Source: Bog-532 sp963742875
Lineage (GTDB): Bacteria > Actinomycetota > Actinomycetes > Streptosporangiales > Streptosporangiaceae
Direction: 5' to 3'
Assembly (NCBI GenBank): GCA_963742875.1
Contig: CAVUNO010000025.1
Span: 310,001 to 374,000, forward strand
DNA: 64,000 nucleotides
Position numbers and translations under genes: made by a program. The notes beneath the pieces were generated by a model. It was not told where the DNA came from. It worked only from the letters and a program-made list of their open reading frames with translations, and made no database searches. The first letter of the stretch is position 1, and each line of letters opens with the position of its first letter. Positions 8,123-17,286 of this stretch are shown piece after piece.

Positions 8123-9457
8123 ATGCTTCGCAATTCACTGTTCCTGATCTTGAGCACGGGTCTCCAGGCGGCGCTTGGGTTTGCGTTCTGGATCGTGGCG
8201 GCACGGTTGTTCAGCACCGTGGACGTGGGCATCGGAAGTTCGCTGATCTCCGCGACGGGGCTTATCGCCTACCTCGCTCTGCTCGGACTGAACAACGCCC
8301 TCGTCCGCTTCCTGCCTACCGCCCCCGACCGCAATGCGCTGATCACAGTGAGCATGCTGACGGTCGGCGGCTGCGGTGCCGTGCTGGGGGCAATCTATAT
8401 ATTCGCGACGCCCATATTCGCACCCAAGGTCGCATTCGTCGTGCACCGGCCGATGCTGGCGCTCGGTTTCGTGCTCCTGACCGCGGCCGCTGCCGTCAAT
8501 CTCCTCACCGACTCAGTGTTTATTGCCTCGCGTAAAGCCAGCTACACCGCGCTGACCGATGGGGGAGTGGGCGGCATCGCCAAGATAGTGCTCGCCTTTG
8601 CGCTCATCGGCGCCGGCGCCTACGGGCTCTTCAGCGCCTCGGTCGGCGGTTTTGCGGCGGCGTCTCTGGCAAGCCTGGTGCTGATGGCTACGGCCCTACG
8701 GTGGCGCCCGTCGGTTAAGAAACCGATGGAGATCCTCAAGCCCCTGCTCAAGTTCTCCGGCGCCAACTACGCGGGCAACGTGATGGCACTGCTGCCCACC
8801 CTGGTTGTCCCGCTCATCATTCTTGACCGGCTCGGAGCCTCTGCGGACGCCTACTACTTCGTGGCGTTCCAACTGGCGAACCTGCTGTACGCGGCGGCCA
8901 GTGCGGTAGAGCAGACATTTCTGGCCGAGGGATCCCAGGCCGACGTGGACTGGCGGAACCTGCTGCGGCGCAGCCTGCGTCTCCTGGTGGCGTTGTTCCT
9001 GCCCATGTGCCTGGTGGTCGTGGTGGCCGCGCACTGGGTCCTGCTGGCCTTCGGCGTGCAGTACAGCCAGCACGGAACACCCACCCTCATCCTTCTCGCG
9101 GTCGCTGCGGTTCCCATCGGCGCCAACGACTGGCTCCAGACCGTGCTCCGCCTCGCGGGCGCACTCCGCGCGATCGTATGGAGCGGGATCGTAAGCGCGG
9201 TCGCCGTCTGCACTCTGGCGTGGTTCCTGGCTCCCTACGGACTCACCGCCCTTACCGCGTCCTGGACCATCGGCAGTTCTCTCGGTGCGGTGGTGGCCGG
9301 CGTCGGTTTCGTGGCCGTGCGGCGCCGTGAACAACCACGTGAGCGCCGGCACAGGCTGAGGGGGCACCGTCGTGCGCCATCGGGCTACGAGGGACGGCAC
9401 GGGCACCGTCCCGCACATGAGGACGAGTCCGTGCGGACGCAGCAACCAGTCGGATAG
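8123..9457 (+). CDS. Polysaccharide flippase, MOP superfamily
   Basis: This is a membrane protein of about 444 aa with 12 or so hydrophobic segments, starting RNSLFLILSTGLQAALGF, the usual opening of Wzx/MATE-like lipid-linked oligosaccharide flippases. Further features are FSGANYAGN in the middle and a charged, Arg/His-rich cytoplasmic tail. It should move lipid-linked glycan units across the membrane. ATG 8123 is the first in-frame ATG at the conserved N terminus; TTG 8096 or an earlier start overlapping the upstream gene is possible because the frame stays open. It lies just behind the repeat protein, with possible translational coupling. Confidence 0.85.
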   Translation: MLRNSLFLILSTGLQAALGFAFWIVAARLFSTVDVGIGSSLISATGLIAYLALLGLNNALVRFLPTAPDRNALITVSMLTVGGCGAVLGAIYIFATPIFAPKVAFVVHRPMLALGFVLLTAAAAVNLLTDSVFIASRKASYTALTDGGVGGIAKIVLAFALIGAGAYGLFSASVGGFAAASLASLVLMATALRWRPSVKKPMEILKPLLKFSGANYAGNVMALLPTLVVPLIILDRLGASADAYYFVAFQLANLLYAAASAVEQTFLAEGSQADVDWRNLLRRSLRLLVALFLPMCLVVVVAAHWVLLAFGVQYSQHGTPTLILLAVAAVPIGANDWLQTVLRLAGALRAIVWSGIVSAVAVCTLAWFLAPYGLTALTASWTIGSSLGAVVAGVGFVAVRRREQPRERRHRLRGHRRAPSGYEGRHGHRPAHEDESVRTQQPVG

Positions 9458-9771
9458 CGGATCACTCTGACCATAGGAGACACGGCTGCAACACCAGCGA
9501 CTCATATCACAACACCATATGAACGGAGTTGAAACGGCAAAGTCCCAGTTGAGAGCTTTGTAGGTAGCTCGTTGTGTTAAGTCGGTTACTAAATGTGGTC
9601 GAAATGCGAAACGATCATCTTACAAATCTCAAGCCGGTGTAATCCGGCCCATTAGCTGTCGCGTCTTTCATGTAGCGACGATCAGCTACATCTTCCGAGG
9701 GTGCGCCGCGCGGGATGGCGATACCTCCAGGCTGCGCCATAAGAAGCTGCGCCATAAGAAGAGGGGGGCTC
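9458..9771. other. AT-rich intergenic region, likely promoter
   Basis: About 310 bases separate the flippase from the second GT2 gene. The part at 9540-9680 is notably AT-rich for this genome (for example ATGCGAAACGATCATCTTAC), so a promoter for the following genes is likely. It ends with a 15-bp tandem repeat at 9731-9760. Confidence 0.45.
9731..9760 (+). repeat. 15-bp tandem repeat before the second GT2 gene
   Basis: GCTGCGCCATAAGAA occurs twice without a mismatch, immediately before the G-rich ribosome-binding site GAGGGGGG (9761-9768). The repeat is in frame with an alternative ATG start at 9715, so it would add CAIRS-type residues if that start were used. Confidence 0.8.
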
Positions 9772-10815
9772 TTGTCCACGACCCACTTTCCGAGCGAAGC
9801 GACCGGTATGGGTATGCCAGCCGTACATCAGCCTGCTTCGTCTGCTGTCTTCCAGCAGTCAGGCCCGCGGGACCTCTCCGGGACGACACGAAGCAACATG
9901 GCTGCGCTGCCCCTTCAGTACGGTGTCGTGACGGCGCCCGCGCCGGTCAAACTTTCCATCCTGATGGCGGCGTACAACGAAGAGCGAGCCATTACCCAGG
10001 CCGTTCAGGAACTGATCGCGATTGAATACCCATGCGACTTTGAACTGATCATCGTGGATGACGGCAGCACGGACCGGACGCCCGAGATTCTCGCCCGGAT
10101 CAACGACCCGCGCGTCGTCGTGCACCATCATCCAGTCAACCGGGGTAAAGGGGCGGCCCTGCTGACCGCCGTGACGCTGGCGACAGGCACGCATATGCTG
10201 CCGTTCGACGCGGACCGGGAGTATTCGGCGGAGGACATCCCACGTCTGCTGGAACCCGTCATCAGGGGACGATGCAACGTCGTCTACGGCGTGCGGAAGT
10301 TCGGTGTGAACACGGTCCACCGGTCCTATCGATACGCCGTCGGAAACCGTTTCCTGTCGCGGCTGGCCAACCTGCTTTTCGATTCCTGCATCAGCGATCT
10401 TCATACGTGCCTAAAGCTCATCCCGCTGGCCATCGTCAGGGAGCTCGAGCTCAAAGAGACAGGCTTCGGTCTCGATACCGAGCTCACCGCGTCGCTTCTT
10501 CGCCATGGCGTCCGGCCATTTGAAGTCCCGATCAGCTACTACAGCCGGTCACACGCCCAGGGTAAGAAAATTAACTGGCGCGATGCGGTGGAGTGCATTC
10601 TCATTCTTTTCCGGGTGCGGCTGCGAGCCCGTTCGGCGCAGCCCGAGTGCTTTGATGTGGCGATCGCGGGCGGCCGCCACCCGCATGTGCTCTCCTACTG
10701 GCCAGGGGGGCGGCGGACCGCCCATCCAGGTGTCTCCGGCTGGGGACTGGAGGCAGTCGGCCGCCGGTCGTTCGCTGACCCGGAGAGTCTTGTCGAGGCC
10801 GTGCGCGAAGCGTAG
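9772..10815 (+). CDS. GT2-family glycosyltransferase (second copy)
   Basis: This paralogue of the enzyme at 5645-6682 has about 347 aa and the same order of motifs: KLSILMAAYNEE, IIVDDGSTDRT, FDADREYSAEDI, then SDLHTCLKLIPL and PFEVPISYYSRSH shared almost word for word. The first 60 residues and the C terminus differ. I choose TTG 9772, which sits four bases behind GAGGGGGG; ATG 9715 has a poorer site. The two copies flank the repeat protein and flippase, so they may add related sugars or act on different carriers. Confidence 0.85.
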   Translation: MSTTHFPSEATGMGMPAVHQPASSAVFQQSGPRDLSGTTRSNMAALPLQYGVVTAPAPVKLSILMAAYNEERAITQAVQELIAIEYPCDFELIIVDDGSTDRTPEILARINDPRVVVHHHPVNRGKGAALLTAVTLATGTHMLPFDADREYSAEDIPRLLEPVIRGRCNVVYGVRKFGVNTVHRSYRYAVGNRFLSRLANLLFDSCISDLHTCLKLIPLAIVRELELKETGFGLDTELTASLLRHGVRPFEVPISYYSRSHAQGKKINWRDAVECILILFRVRLRARSAQPECFDVAIAGGRHPHVLSYWPGGRRTAHPGVSGWGLEAVGRRSFADPESLVEAVREA

Positions 10816-10914
10816 GACGGCGTTTTCACGGCCACGGCAGTGCGCCGGTTGACCGGCAATTCGCGCGCAGGCCGCTGGCCGGCCTATCGAGGACATACAT
10901 AGGAGAGCCCGGAC

Positions 10915-12060
10915 ATGCAGGACCCGCGCCCCGTCATCGCCATGGTGACCGACGCGATCCATCCTTATCACCGCGGTGGCAAAGAGATGCGCTATCACGA
11001 ACTGAGCCGCCGGCTGTCGAATTACGGCGATGTGCATATCTACACCATGAACTGGTGGGGTGGCCCGCGGGTCCGATCCGATGACGCTGTCACCTTCCAT
11101 GCCATATCGCCGTCCCGGCCGCTCTACTGCGCTGATCGCAGATCGATGAGCCAGGCGATCTTTTTCGCGCTTGCGTGCGTGCGGTTGCTCTGGTGCAAGT
11201 TCGACGTGCTCGAAGCCGACCACATGCCGTATTTCCAGATTTTCGTTCTCCGTGTGATCGCCTCGCTGAAGCGCAAGCGTCTCGTGGTCACCTGGCACGA
11301 AGTATGGGGAAAGGCTTACTGGCGCGAATATCTCGGCCGGGTCGGCCGGATGGCGTGGCTCATAGAATGGACGGCCATGCGGCTGCCGGACCAGATTATC
11401 GCTGCGTCGCCGCAGACCGCGGAACGGCTGCAGGCACTACTCGGCCCCCGCGCCGTCATTACGGTGGCACCGAACGGCATTGACCTGGACGCTATCCAGG
11501 CTGCGTGCCCGGGCGCGGCGACGACCGATCTCGTGGTGGTCGGACGGCTAATCTCGCACAAGCGGATCGACATGTTGCTGGACGCCATGGCCCTGCTGCG
11601 CGCCAAAGGCATGCCGGTCACCTGCCGCATCATCGGTGACGGGCCCGAGCGCGCGGCGTTGCACGCCCAGACCGAGTCGCTGGGGCTGCAGGGTGCGGTG
11701 GAGTTCCGCCATGATGTGCAAGAGCAGAAGGAACTTTACTCTCTCGTGAAATCGGCCAGGGTATTTGCCTTCCCATCCGCACGCGAAGGGTTCGGCATCG
11801 CGGTCCTCGAGGCACTCGCCTGCGGGCTGCCGGTACTGGCCACGTCCGCTCCGGATAACCTGGCTCAGCATCTTGTCGCCCGATCATCGCGTGGTGTCAT
11901 CTGCGCTCCCTCCGCCCCCGCATTCGCCGATGGTTTGCGGCGCCTGCTCGACATGCCTGCCGCGCAGCGCACGAGCGACGCAAACGGCGAAGAAGTGTGG
12001 CTGGCCGATTACACTTGGGCGGCAATGACCAAACTGGTCGCAGGGGCGCTCCTGGCGTAA
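10915..12060 (+). CDS. GT4-family glycosyltransferase
   Basis: This is a cytoplasmic GT-B glycosyltransferase of 381 aa. The N-terminal half starts VIAMVTDAIHPYHRGGKE, with the Gly-rich loop of family 4. The C-terminal half has VVVGRLISHKRIDMLLDAM and the donor-binding EX7E region SAREGFGIAVLEALACGLPV. The site AGGAGA precedes ATG 10915 by about eight bases. It probably transfers a nucleotide-activated hexose onto the glycan built by this cluster; the sugar cannot be told. Confidence 0.88.
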   Translation: MQDPRPVIAMVTDAIHPYHRGGKEMRYHELSRRLSNYGDVHIYTMNWWGGPRVRSDDAVTFHAISPSRPLYCADRRSMSQAIFFALACVRLLWCKFDVLEADHMPYFQIFVLRVIASLKRKRLVVTWHEVWGKAYWREYLGRVGRMAWLIEWTAMRLPDQIIAASPQTAERLQALLGPRAVITVAPNGIDLDAIQAACPGAATTDLVVVGRLISHKRIDMLLDAMALLRAKGMPVTCRIIGDGPERAALHAQTESLGLQGAVEFRHDVQEQKELYSLVKSARVFAFPSAREGFGIAVLEALACGLPVLATSAPDNLAQHLVARSSRGVICAPSAPAFADGLRRLLDMPAAQRTSDANGEEVWLADYTWAAMTKLVAGALLA

Positions 12061-12295
12061 AATATTTATAGCGGTGCCGGTCCGAGCCGTGACCACCGGC
12101 GTAAAACGGGAATCAGGGCACAAAATCACGGCTATAGTGGGCGCATATTTGTGCGCAAAGCGCGGACGCATCCGATAGCTTCTGAGTCAGGCCAGGAAAC
12201 GCGGTAGCGGAGTGGGCCCCTATCAAGATCAGGTCCAATACTCGATCACTCAGGGCTGTCGGCTGCTGTGAAGCCGACGACGGAGGGAGCTGATC

Positions 12296-12787
12296 GTGGC
12301 GTTGACCGGATCTAGCTCGGTGCGGCCCGACCGCACGGATCAGGCCGGGGAGCCACCGACGCGACGATGGTGGCCGGTACTCCTTCCCCTCGCCGTGCTT
12401 GTCATCGGGGCCAGCGTGCTCGTGCCACCTGGTCGCCATCAGTGGGCCCTGTCGCTCTTCCGCCAGCCCACGCCGTATACCGCCCTCGCCTTCAACCATG
12501 CGTCATCTCTTCCGGCGCAGGCCGTCATCAACAAGCCGATTGCGATCTCCTTCACGGTCAGCAACCGCGAAGGCCGCAAGGTCAGCTACCGGTACGTGCT
12601 CACCCAGAGCCCCAGCCCGACGTCCAGTGTGCTGGGGCAATCGGCGAAGACCGTTGCGGCCGGGGCGACGTGGAACGTATCCACGACGGTCCGCCCGTCC
12701 TGCTCGTCATCGCCGTGCCGCGTTCAGGTGTCGCTTCCCGGTCATCCAGAAACAATTGATTTCCTTGTCAGCCTCAGCGCATCGTGA
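12296..12787 (+). CDS. Membrane-anchored extracellular protein, 163 aa
   Basis: A single N-terminal helix (WWPVLLPLAVLVIGASVLV) is followed by a beta-rich, Ser/Thr-rich outer domain with one Cys pair (CSSSPC). GTG 12296 follows GGAGGGAG at good spacing. It lies ten bases before the large membrane protein gene, so the two are likely cotranscribed and may act together at the outer face. The family is not recognised with confidence; the layout is similar to extracellular companion domains seen beside polysaccharide membrane proteins. Confidence 0.7.
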   Translation: MALTGSSSVRPDRTDQAGEPPTRRWWPVLLPLAVLVIGASVLVPPGRHQWALSLFRQPTPYTALAFNHASSLPAQAVINKPIAISFTVSNREGRKVSYRYVLTQSPSPTSSVLGQSAKTVAAGATWNVSTTVRPSCSSSPCRVQVSLPGHPETIDFLVSLSAS

Positions 12788-12797
12788 GCGTAACAGC

Positions 12798-15170
12798 GTG
12801 ATCCCTGCCAGCACCGTAGGTAAGCATGGTGGTGAGCAGACCGACCCTGCGCGCAGCTATCTATCAATCGCGGTCTCCGCCGGCCTCGTCATTGCGGCGA
12901 ACGTCCTAACCGTCACCCAGTACCAGCTGCCCATTCTCGGACCCGCCATAGGCTTCTGGTTCCTCGTCATCCACCCGACGTACCTGGTGTACACAACGTC
13001 CATCTGCCGCGGAACGTCCGTACCCGAACGCCTTGGCTACAGCCTCACCGGGGTCCTGCTCCTGCTCATGCTGGGCGGCCTGGCCGCCAACACAGTCCTT
13101 CCGGCCGTCGGTGTGGGCCGTCCCCTCGACCCGATCCCCGTTGCCATCCTGGGTGACATTCTCACCGTGGCGCTTTACCTCCTCCGGCGCCGGCGTGGGT
13201 CCCGGATTCCCTGGCGACCTCAGATAAGGACGATCCGGCGCCGGGAAGCACGCCTCATCATCGGTGGCGCGCTCTGCGTTGCGCTGGCGGTCCTGGGCGC
13301 GAACCGGCTCAACAACGGCGCCGGAGACCAGCTGAGCCTGGCCGCGCTGGTCGGCATCGCGGCGACCATCTTGTTCCTGCTGTACTGGCAACGGGTGATC
13401 CGCGACGGGATGATCGCCGTCGTCCTCTACCTCGTCACCCTGGCCCTGCTGCTCATGACCTCATTGCGGGGCTGGTACATCAGCGGGCACGATATCCAGC
13501 AAGAGTACCTTGTTTTTCAGCTGACGGATTTCCATGGCCGCTGGAACATCGCGTATTACCGCGACGCCTATAACGCGTGCCTCAGTCTCACGATTCTCCC
13601 CACTGTGCTGGCCCAGGTCCTGCACGTTGCCAGTCCCTATATATATAAGCTGTTCTTCCAGATCATCTTCTCAGTGTGCCCAGTTCTCGTCTACGGTATA
13701 GCGCGGCGTTACTGGTCCAAGCCAATCGCGATCCTAGCGGTTGTGTATTTCATCGGTTTCCCCACGTTTTTCACCGATATGCCGTTCCTGAATCGCCAGG
13801 AGATCGCTTTCCTCTTCGTCTGTTCCGCCATCCTGGCGATCACGAATGCCGAGTGGAGTCGGCGCAGGCGCCAGATTATCTTCCTGGCCGCAGCGCTCGG
13901 CGTGGAACTCTCCCACTACTCCACCATGTACATCTTCCTGGGAGCCTTGGTGGTGGCCTGGGCTATGGAGCTTGTCTTCGCCCTGGTTGGCCGCTTGCGG
14001 CGGAAACGAAAAGCGGCGGCCGGGACGTCCGCCCAGGGAAAGTCATGGGGTGTTGTGGCCCAGACGGTCGGGATCGGCTCGATCCTGGGCGTCATCCTCA
14101 TTGCGGGGGCGTGGGGCGGCCTGGCTACCCAGACGGCGAACGGTGCCGTGAAAGAGGCCGGCGCGGCGGTATCCGGGTTCTTTGGCGGCTCGACCAGTGC
14201 CAAATCCGGAGATGTTTCCTACGGCATTCTCTCCGGGAAATCCCTGAGTCTGCAGGCTCGGCTCGACCAGTACCGGCAGCAGGGGATCAAAGCGCAGGCC
14301 GACGCGCCGGCGTCCGCCTATCTCCCGGCCGCCAAGGCGGCCCGCTACCAGACTCCAGTGGTGAACTCGCCGTCACTGCCCCTCACGAGCATCGGCCGGC
14401 TGCTCACTGCTGCCCACCTTCCCGTCGACGCGCTGAACGGCGTCATACGACTGGGTGCGGCGGACGGCGAGCAACTGTTCGTCGCCATCGGACTGATTAC
14501 TCTCATCGCGGTCCGTCGGCTCCGGCAGCAGATAGGACGTGAGTTCTACTACCTGGCGGTCGGAACCGTCGTCATGGTCGGGTTCAACACGGTGCTGCCC
14601 GACCTTTCGGTGGAGTACGGCGTTCTCCGGGCCTTCCAGGAAGCTCTGATTCTGATCTCAGCGGTGCTCGTGGCCGGCAGTCTCACTGCCTTCTCGCCGC
14701 TCGGGCCGAAATGGGCGAACCGGATCACCTACGGCATCGGCATCGTCATATTTGTGTCAACTATCGGGCTGCTGCCCCAGCTGACCGGGGGTTATCCGGC
14801 ACAGCTCAGCGTCAATAACAGCGGCCTTTATTATGACGTTTACTATACACATCCGCAGGAACTATCGGCCGTCAGCTGGCTGTGGGGCCAGCCGCAGGTG
14901 TCTATCTCCGGTGTGCAGGCGGAAAACTTCACCTTCCGGCTGGGGTTCATCACCGCACCTGATGTAACCGGCCAGCAGGGTCTGGCGGACATCTACCCGA
15001 CTTACCTATTCCAGTCCAGCTACGTGATACTCAGTTATTCAAACCTGCACACTGGCGTGGCCTCCACTGACGTCAACGGAAACCTAATTGCCTACAAATA
15101 TCCCGTTGAGCTCCTGCAGACAACCAAGAATCTTGTTTACAGCAATGGCGGCGCGGAAATTTACAAATGA
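12798..15170 (+). CDS. Large multi-spanning membrane protein of the glycan cluster
   Basis: The protein has 790 aa and about 14 hydrophobic segments. A conserved-looking stretch WYISGHDIQQEYLVFQL lies after the seventh or eighth helix. This layout matches DUF2206-type membrane proteins of polysaccharide loci, which resemble GT-C transferases or polymerases. A long extracellular loop lies between about residues 460 and 560, and the last 130 residues also appear to be outside. GTG 12798 is the first start after the preceding stop and has no strong ribosome-binding site, pointing to coupling. A role in polymerising or transferring lipid-linked glycan is inferred. Confidence 0.75.
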   Translation: MIPASTVGKHGGEQTDPARSYLSIAVSAGLVIAANVLTVTQYQLPILGPAIGFWFLVIHPTYLVYTTSICRGTSVPERLGYSLTGVLLLLMLGGLAANTVLPAVGVGRPLDPIPVAILGDILTVALYLLRRRRGSRIPWRPQIRTIRRREARLIIGGALCVALAVLGANRLNNGAGDQLSLAALVGIAATILFLLYWQRVIRDGMIAVVLYLVTLALLLMTSLRGWYISGHDIQQEYLVFQLTDFHGRWNIAYYRDAYNACLSLTILPTVLAQVLHVASPYIYKLFFQIIFSVCPVLVYGIARRYWSKPIAILAVVYFIGFPTFFTDMPFLNRQEIAFLFVCSAILAITNAEWSRRRRQIIFLAAALGVELSHYSTMYIFLGALVVAWAMELVFALVGRLRRKRKAAAGTSAQGKSWGVVAQTVGIGSILGVILIAGAWGGLATQTANGAVKEAGAAVSGFFGGSTSAKSGDVSYGILSGKSLSLQARLDQYRQQGIKAQADAPASAYLPAAKAARYQTPVVNSPSLPLTSIGRLLTAAHLPVDALNGVIRLGAADGEQLFVAIGLITLIAVRRLRQQIGREFYYLAVGTVVMVGFNTVLPDLSVEYGVLRAFQEALILISAVLVAGSLTAFSPLGPKWANRITYGIGIVIFVSTIGLLPQLTGGYPAQLSVNNSGLYYDVYYTHPQELSAVSWLWGQPQVSISGVQAENFTFRLGFITAPDVTGQQGLADIYPTYLFQSSYVILSYSNLHTGVASTDVNGNLIAYKYPVELLQTTKNLVYSNGGAEIYK

Positions 15171-15214
15171 TCTGCTTGTGTGCCGGTATAAATATCTAGG
15201 AGAAAGAGCCCGCG

Positions 15215-16396
15215 ATGGCGTCTACGACTGAAAATAGCCCAGTTAAGGAAATCGTTCATGTCGTCAATCGCTATCCTCCGGCGCTTGGTGGCATGGAAAA
15301 AGTCGTCCAGGCTCTTGCCCGGGCTCAGCACAAACTGGGTACCGAGGTGACCGTGATCACCTCGGATTATGGGCAGGGTGAGGTCCCCCCGGAAGACGAG
15401 CCCTTTCCGGTGATCCGGCTCAAAAGCCTCACTGCCGCCCACACCCAGATCATTCCCGGCCTGTTCTCACGATTGTTCGGCATCAATAAGAACTCGCTGC
15501 TTCACCTGCACGTTGCGGCCGCCTACACGCCCGAACTGGTATGGATTTATTCGCTGCTCCGGAAACACCGCTACGTGGCGTCGGTATACCTCGACGTCCC
15601 AGCGTCCGGCCTGACCGGCCGTCTGCTGCTGACGCCGTACAAGAGTCTTCTCCTCAAATGGGTCCTCCGCGGCGCCCAGGGGATATGGGTGCCGACGGAG
15701 GATTATCAGGACCTGATCAGCGAAAAATACGGGATACCTCGCAGCCGTATTATCCCGATACGGTGCGGGACCTCGCACCGGAGAGCCGACCAGCCGAAAA
15801 CCCTCAGCGCGGATGGCAGCGAGCGGCGCCTGCTCTTTGTCGGGCGCCTCGTCGTGCAGAAGAACATTCCGGCGTTGCTGCAGGCAATCTCCATCTACGT
15901 GCAGAAGTACCGGGGTAACGTGCGACTGGTCCTGGCCGGGGACGGTGAGCTCAGGCGGGACCTGGAGACCGAGGTCGTCCAACTGGGGCTGAGCGGCAAT
16001 GTGACGTTTCTCGGTGCACTGCACGGCGATGGACTGGAGGCTGCGTATGAAGAGTCCGACCTCCTGGTGCTGACATCGACACAGGAATCGTTCGGGCTCG
16101 TTTTCATCGAGGCGATGACCAAAGGCGTTCCCATCGTCAGTGTCGACATCCCGGCGGTACGGAACGTGGTGGAGCATGGCGAGAACGGACTGCTGGCTGA
16201 ACAGACCCCGGAGGCTGTGGCCGATGCCATTCATGCGCTGCTCGGCGACGCGGCACTGTACGGCAAGGTGTCCGAGAACAATCTGGCCAAGGCGCGACAA
16301 TACGACTGGGCCGTCATCGCCAAGGAATTCATGTCCCAGGTATATGGCCGGCTATCTGGAGGAGCCGCAGACAACCCGGTACGGCCGTCCGCCTAG
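15215..16396 (+). CDS. GT4-family glycosyltransferase
   Basis: This is a GT-B enzyme of 393 aa. The N-terminal domain has VVNRYPPALGGMEKVVQALA, the acceptor-side loop of family 4. The C-terminal domain has LLFVGRLVVQKNIPALLQAI and the donor motif STQESFGLVFIEAMTKGVP. ATG 15215 is preceded by AGGAGAAAG. It is not a close copy of the GT4 at 10915-12060, so it probably adds a different sugar to the same glycan. It follows the large membrane protein after 44 bases. Confidence 0.88.
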   Translation: MASTTENSPVKEIVHVVNRYPPALGGMEKVVQALARAQHKLGTEVTVITSDYGQGEVPPEDEPFPVIRLKSLTAAHTQIIPGLFSRLFGINKNSLLHLHVAAAYTPELVWIYSLLRKHRYVASVYLDVPASGLTGRLLLTPYKSLLLKWVLRGAQGIWVPTEDYQDLISEKYGIPRSRIIPIRCGTSHRRADQPKTLSADGSERRLLFVGRLVVQKNIPALLQAISIYVQKYRGNVRLVLAGDGELRRDLETEVVQLGLSGNVTFLGALHGDGLEAAYEESDLLVLTSTQESFGLVFIEAMTKGVPIVSVDIPAVRNVVEHGENGLLAEQTPEAVADAIHALLGDAALYGKVSENNLAKARQYDWAVIAKEFMSQVYGRLSGGAADNPVRPSA

Positions 16397-16565
16397 CCGC
16401 CGACGCACGTCGTCATCGACGGCTGGCGCCCAGCGGCTCCGCAGCGGATGGTCAGCGTCCACAGAGAGTTCGCAGAGCGTGGCCGGGTAGCATGAGGCCG
16501 CACCGGCCGGAATTGACCAGGTCAGCGGGAGGCTCACGGCAGTGATGGGGTATGGAGATCAATAG

Positions 16566-17282
16566 ATGACAAGCCGATCCTCTGGCCCGCGCGGTCGGCT
16601 GATGGTCGAGGCCGTGACCGCCGGCCTGGCCTACGCCATGACGCTCTGGTGGCTGAGCGTGTGCGCACTGGCGAGTTTCCGGCCCGATTTGCTGTCCTTT
16701 CCCTACTGGCCGCACCTGGCTGGCCTGGGCGCCCAGCAGCCGCACCTGACCGGCCTGCGATCAGATACCTCCGGGGCACTGGCGTTCTTCGTCGCAGCCG
16801 TCTGCATCGTCGTCAGCGAGTACCTGCGGTTGCGCCGCAAGGTGAACCTTCCGGCCCCAGCCGGCCGCCGGTGGCCGGATAGCACGCCAGCGCTGCTTGC
16901 GGTAGCGGTCGCGGAGATGGTGGTGGTGCTGGCGACCGGGCTGGTCGTGTACATCTCGACGAATGCCATCACCCATCCCTATACGCTGCTGATCGGTACA
17001 TCGCACCTGGCGCCGTGGCCGACAGAGGGAACATTGCGGATAGTGGCCCTGATCGGTTGTGTGGCTTCGGTCGCGGTGCTCCGCTATTTGCTGGCCAGAT
17101 CCGCGATCGGGCGCGCCGCCGCCACGACGGCCGTGCCGCCCGGCGAACGCTCCAGTGCCGGCAACGGGCACCATGAGCCGACCGGCGAACACAGCCTCGG
17201 AGCCCTGCCGCCGATCGCCGACGGCCAAAGGATCGCATCCCGGGTATCACCCGCAGCTGGCAGCCAAGCTGCGGAGGAGTAG
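16566..17282 (+). CDS. Membrane protein, 238 aa
   Basis: This is an unrecognised protein with about four transmembrane helices (two near the N terminus, LAVAVAEMVVVLATGLVVYI, and a fourth near residue 165) and a disordered cytoplasmic tail of 65 residues. Its stop is four bases before the start of the glycosidase gene, so they form an operon. Its role in the glycan cluster is unknown. Confidence 0.7.
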   Translation: MTSRSSGPRGRLMVEAVTAGLAYAMTLWWLSVCALASFRPDLLSFPYWPHLAGLGAQQPHLTGLRSDTSGALAFFVAAVCIVVSEYLRLRRKVNLPAPAGRRWPDSTPALLAVAVAEMVVVLATGLVVYISTNAITHPYTLLIGTSHLAPWPTEGTLRIVALIGCVASVAVLRYLLARSAIGRAAATTAVPPGERSSAGNGHHEPTGEHSLGALPPIADGQRIASRVSPAAGSQAAEE

Positions 17283-17286
17283 CGCC

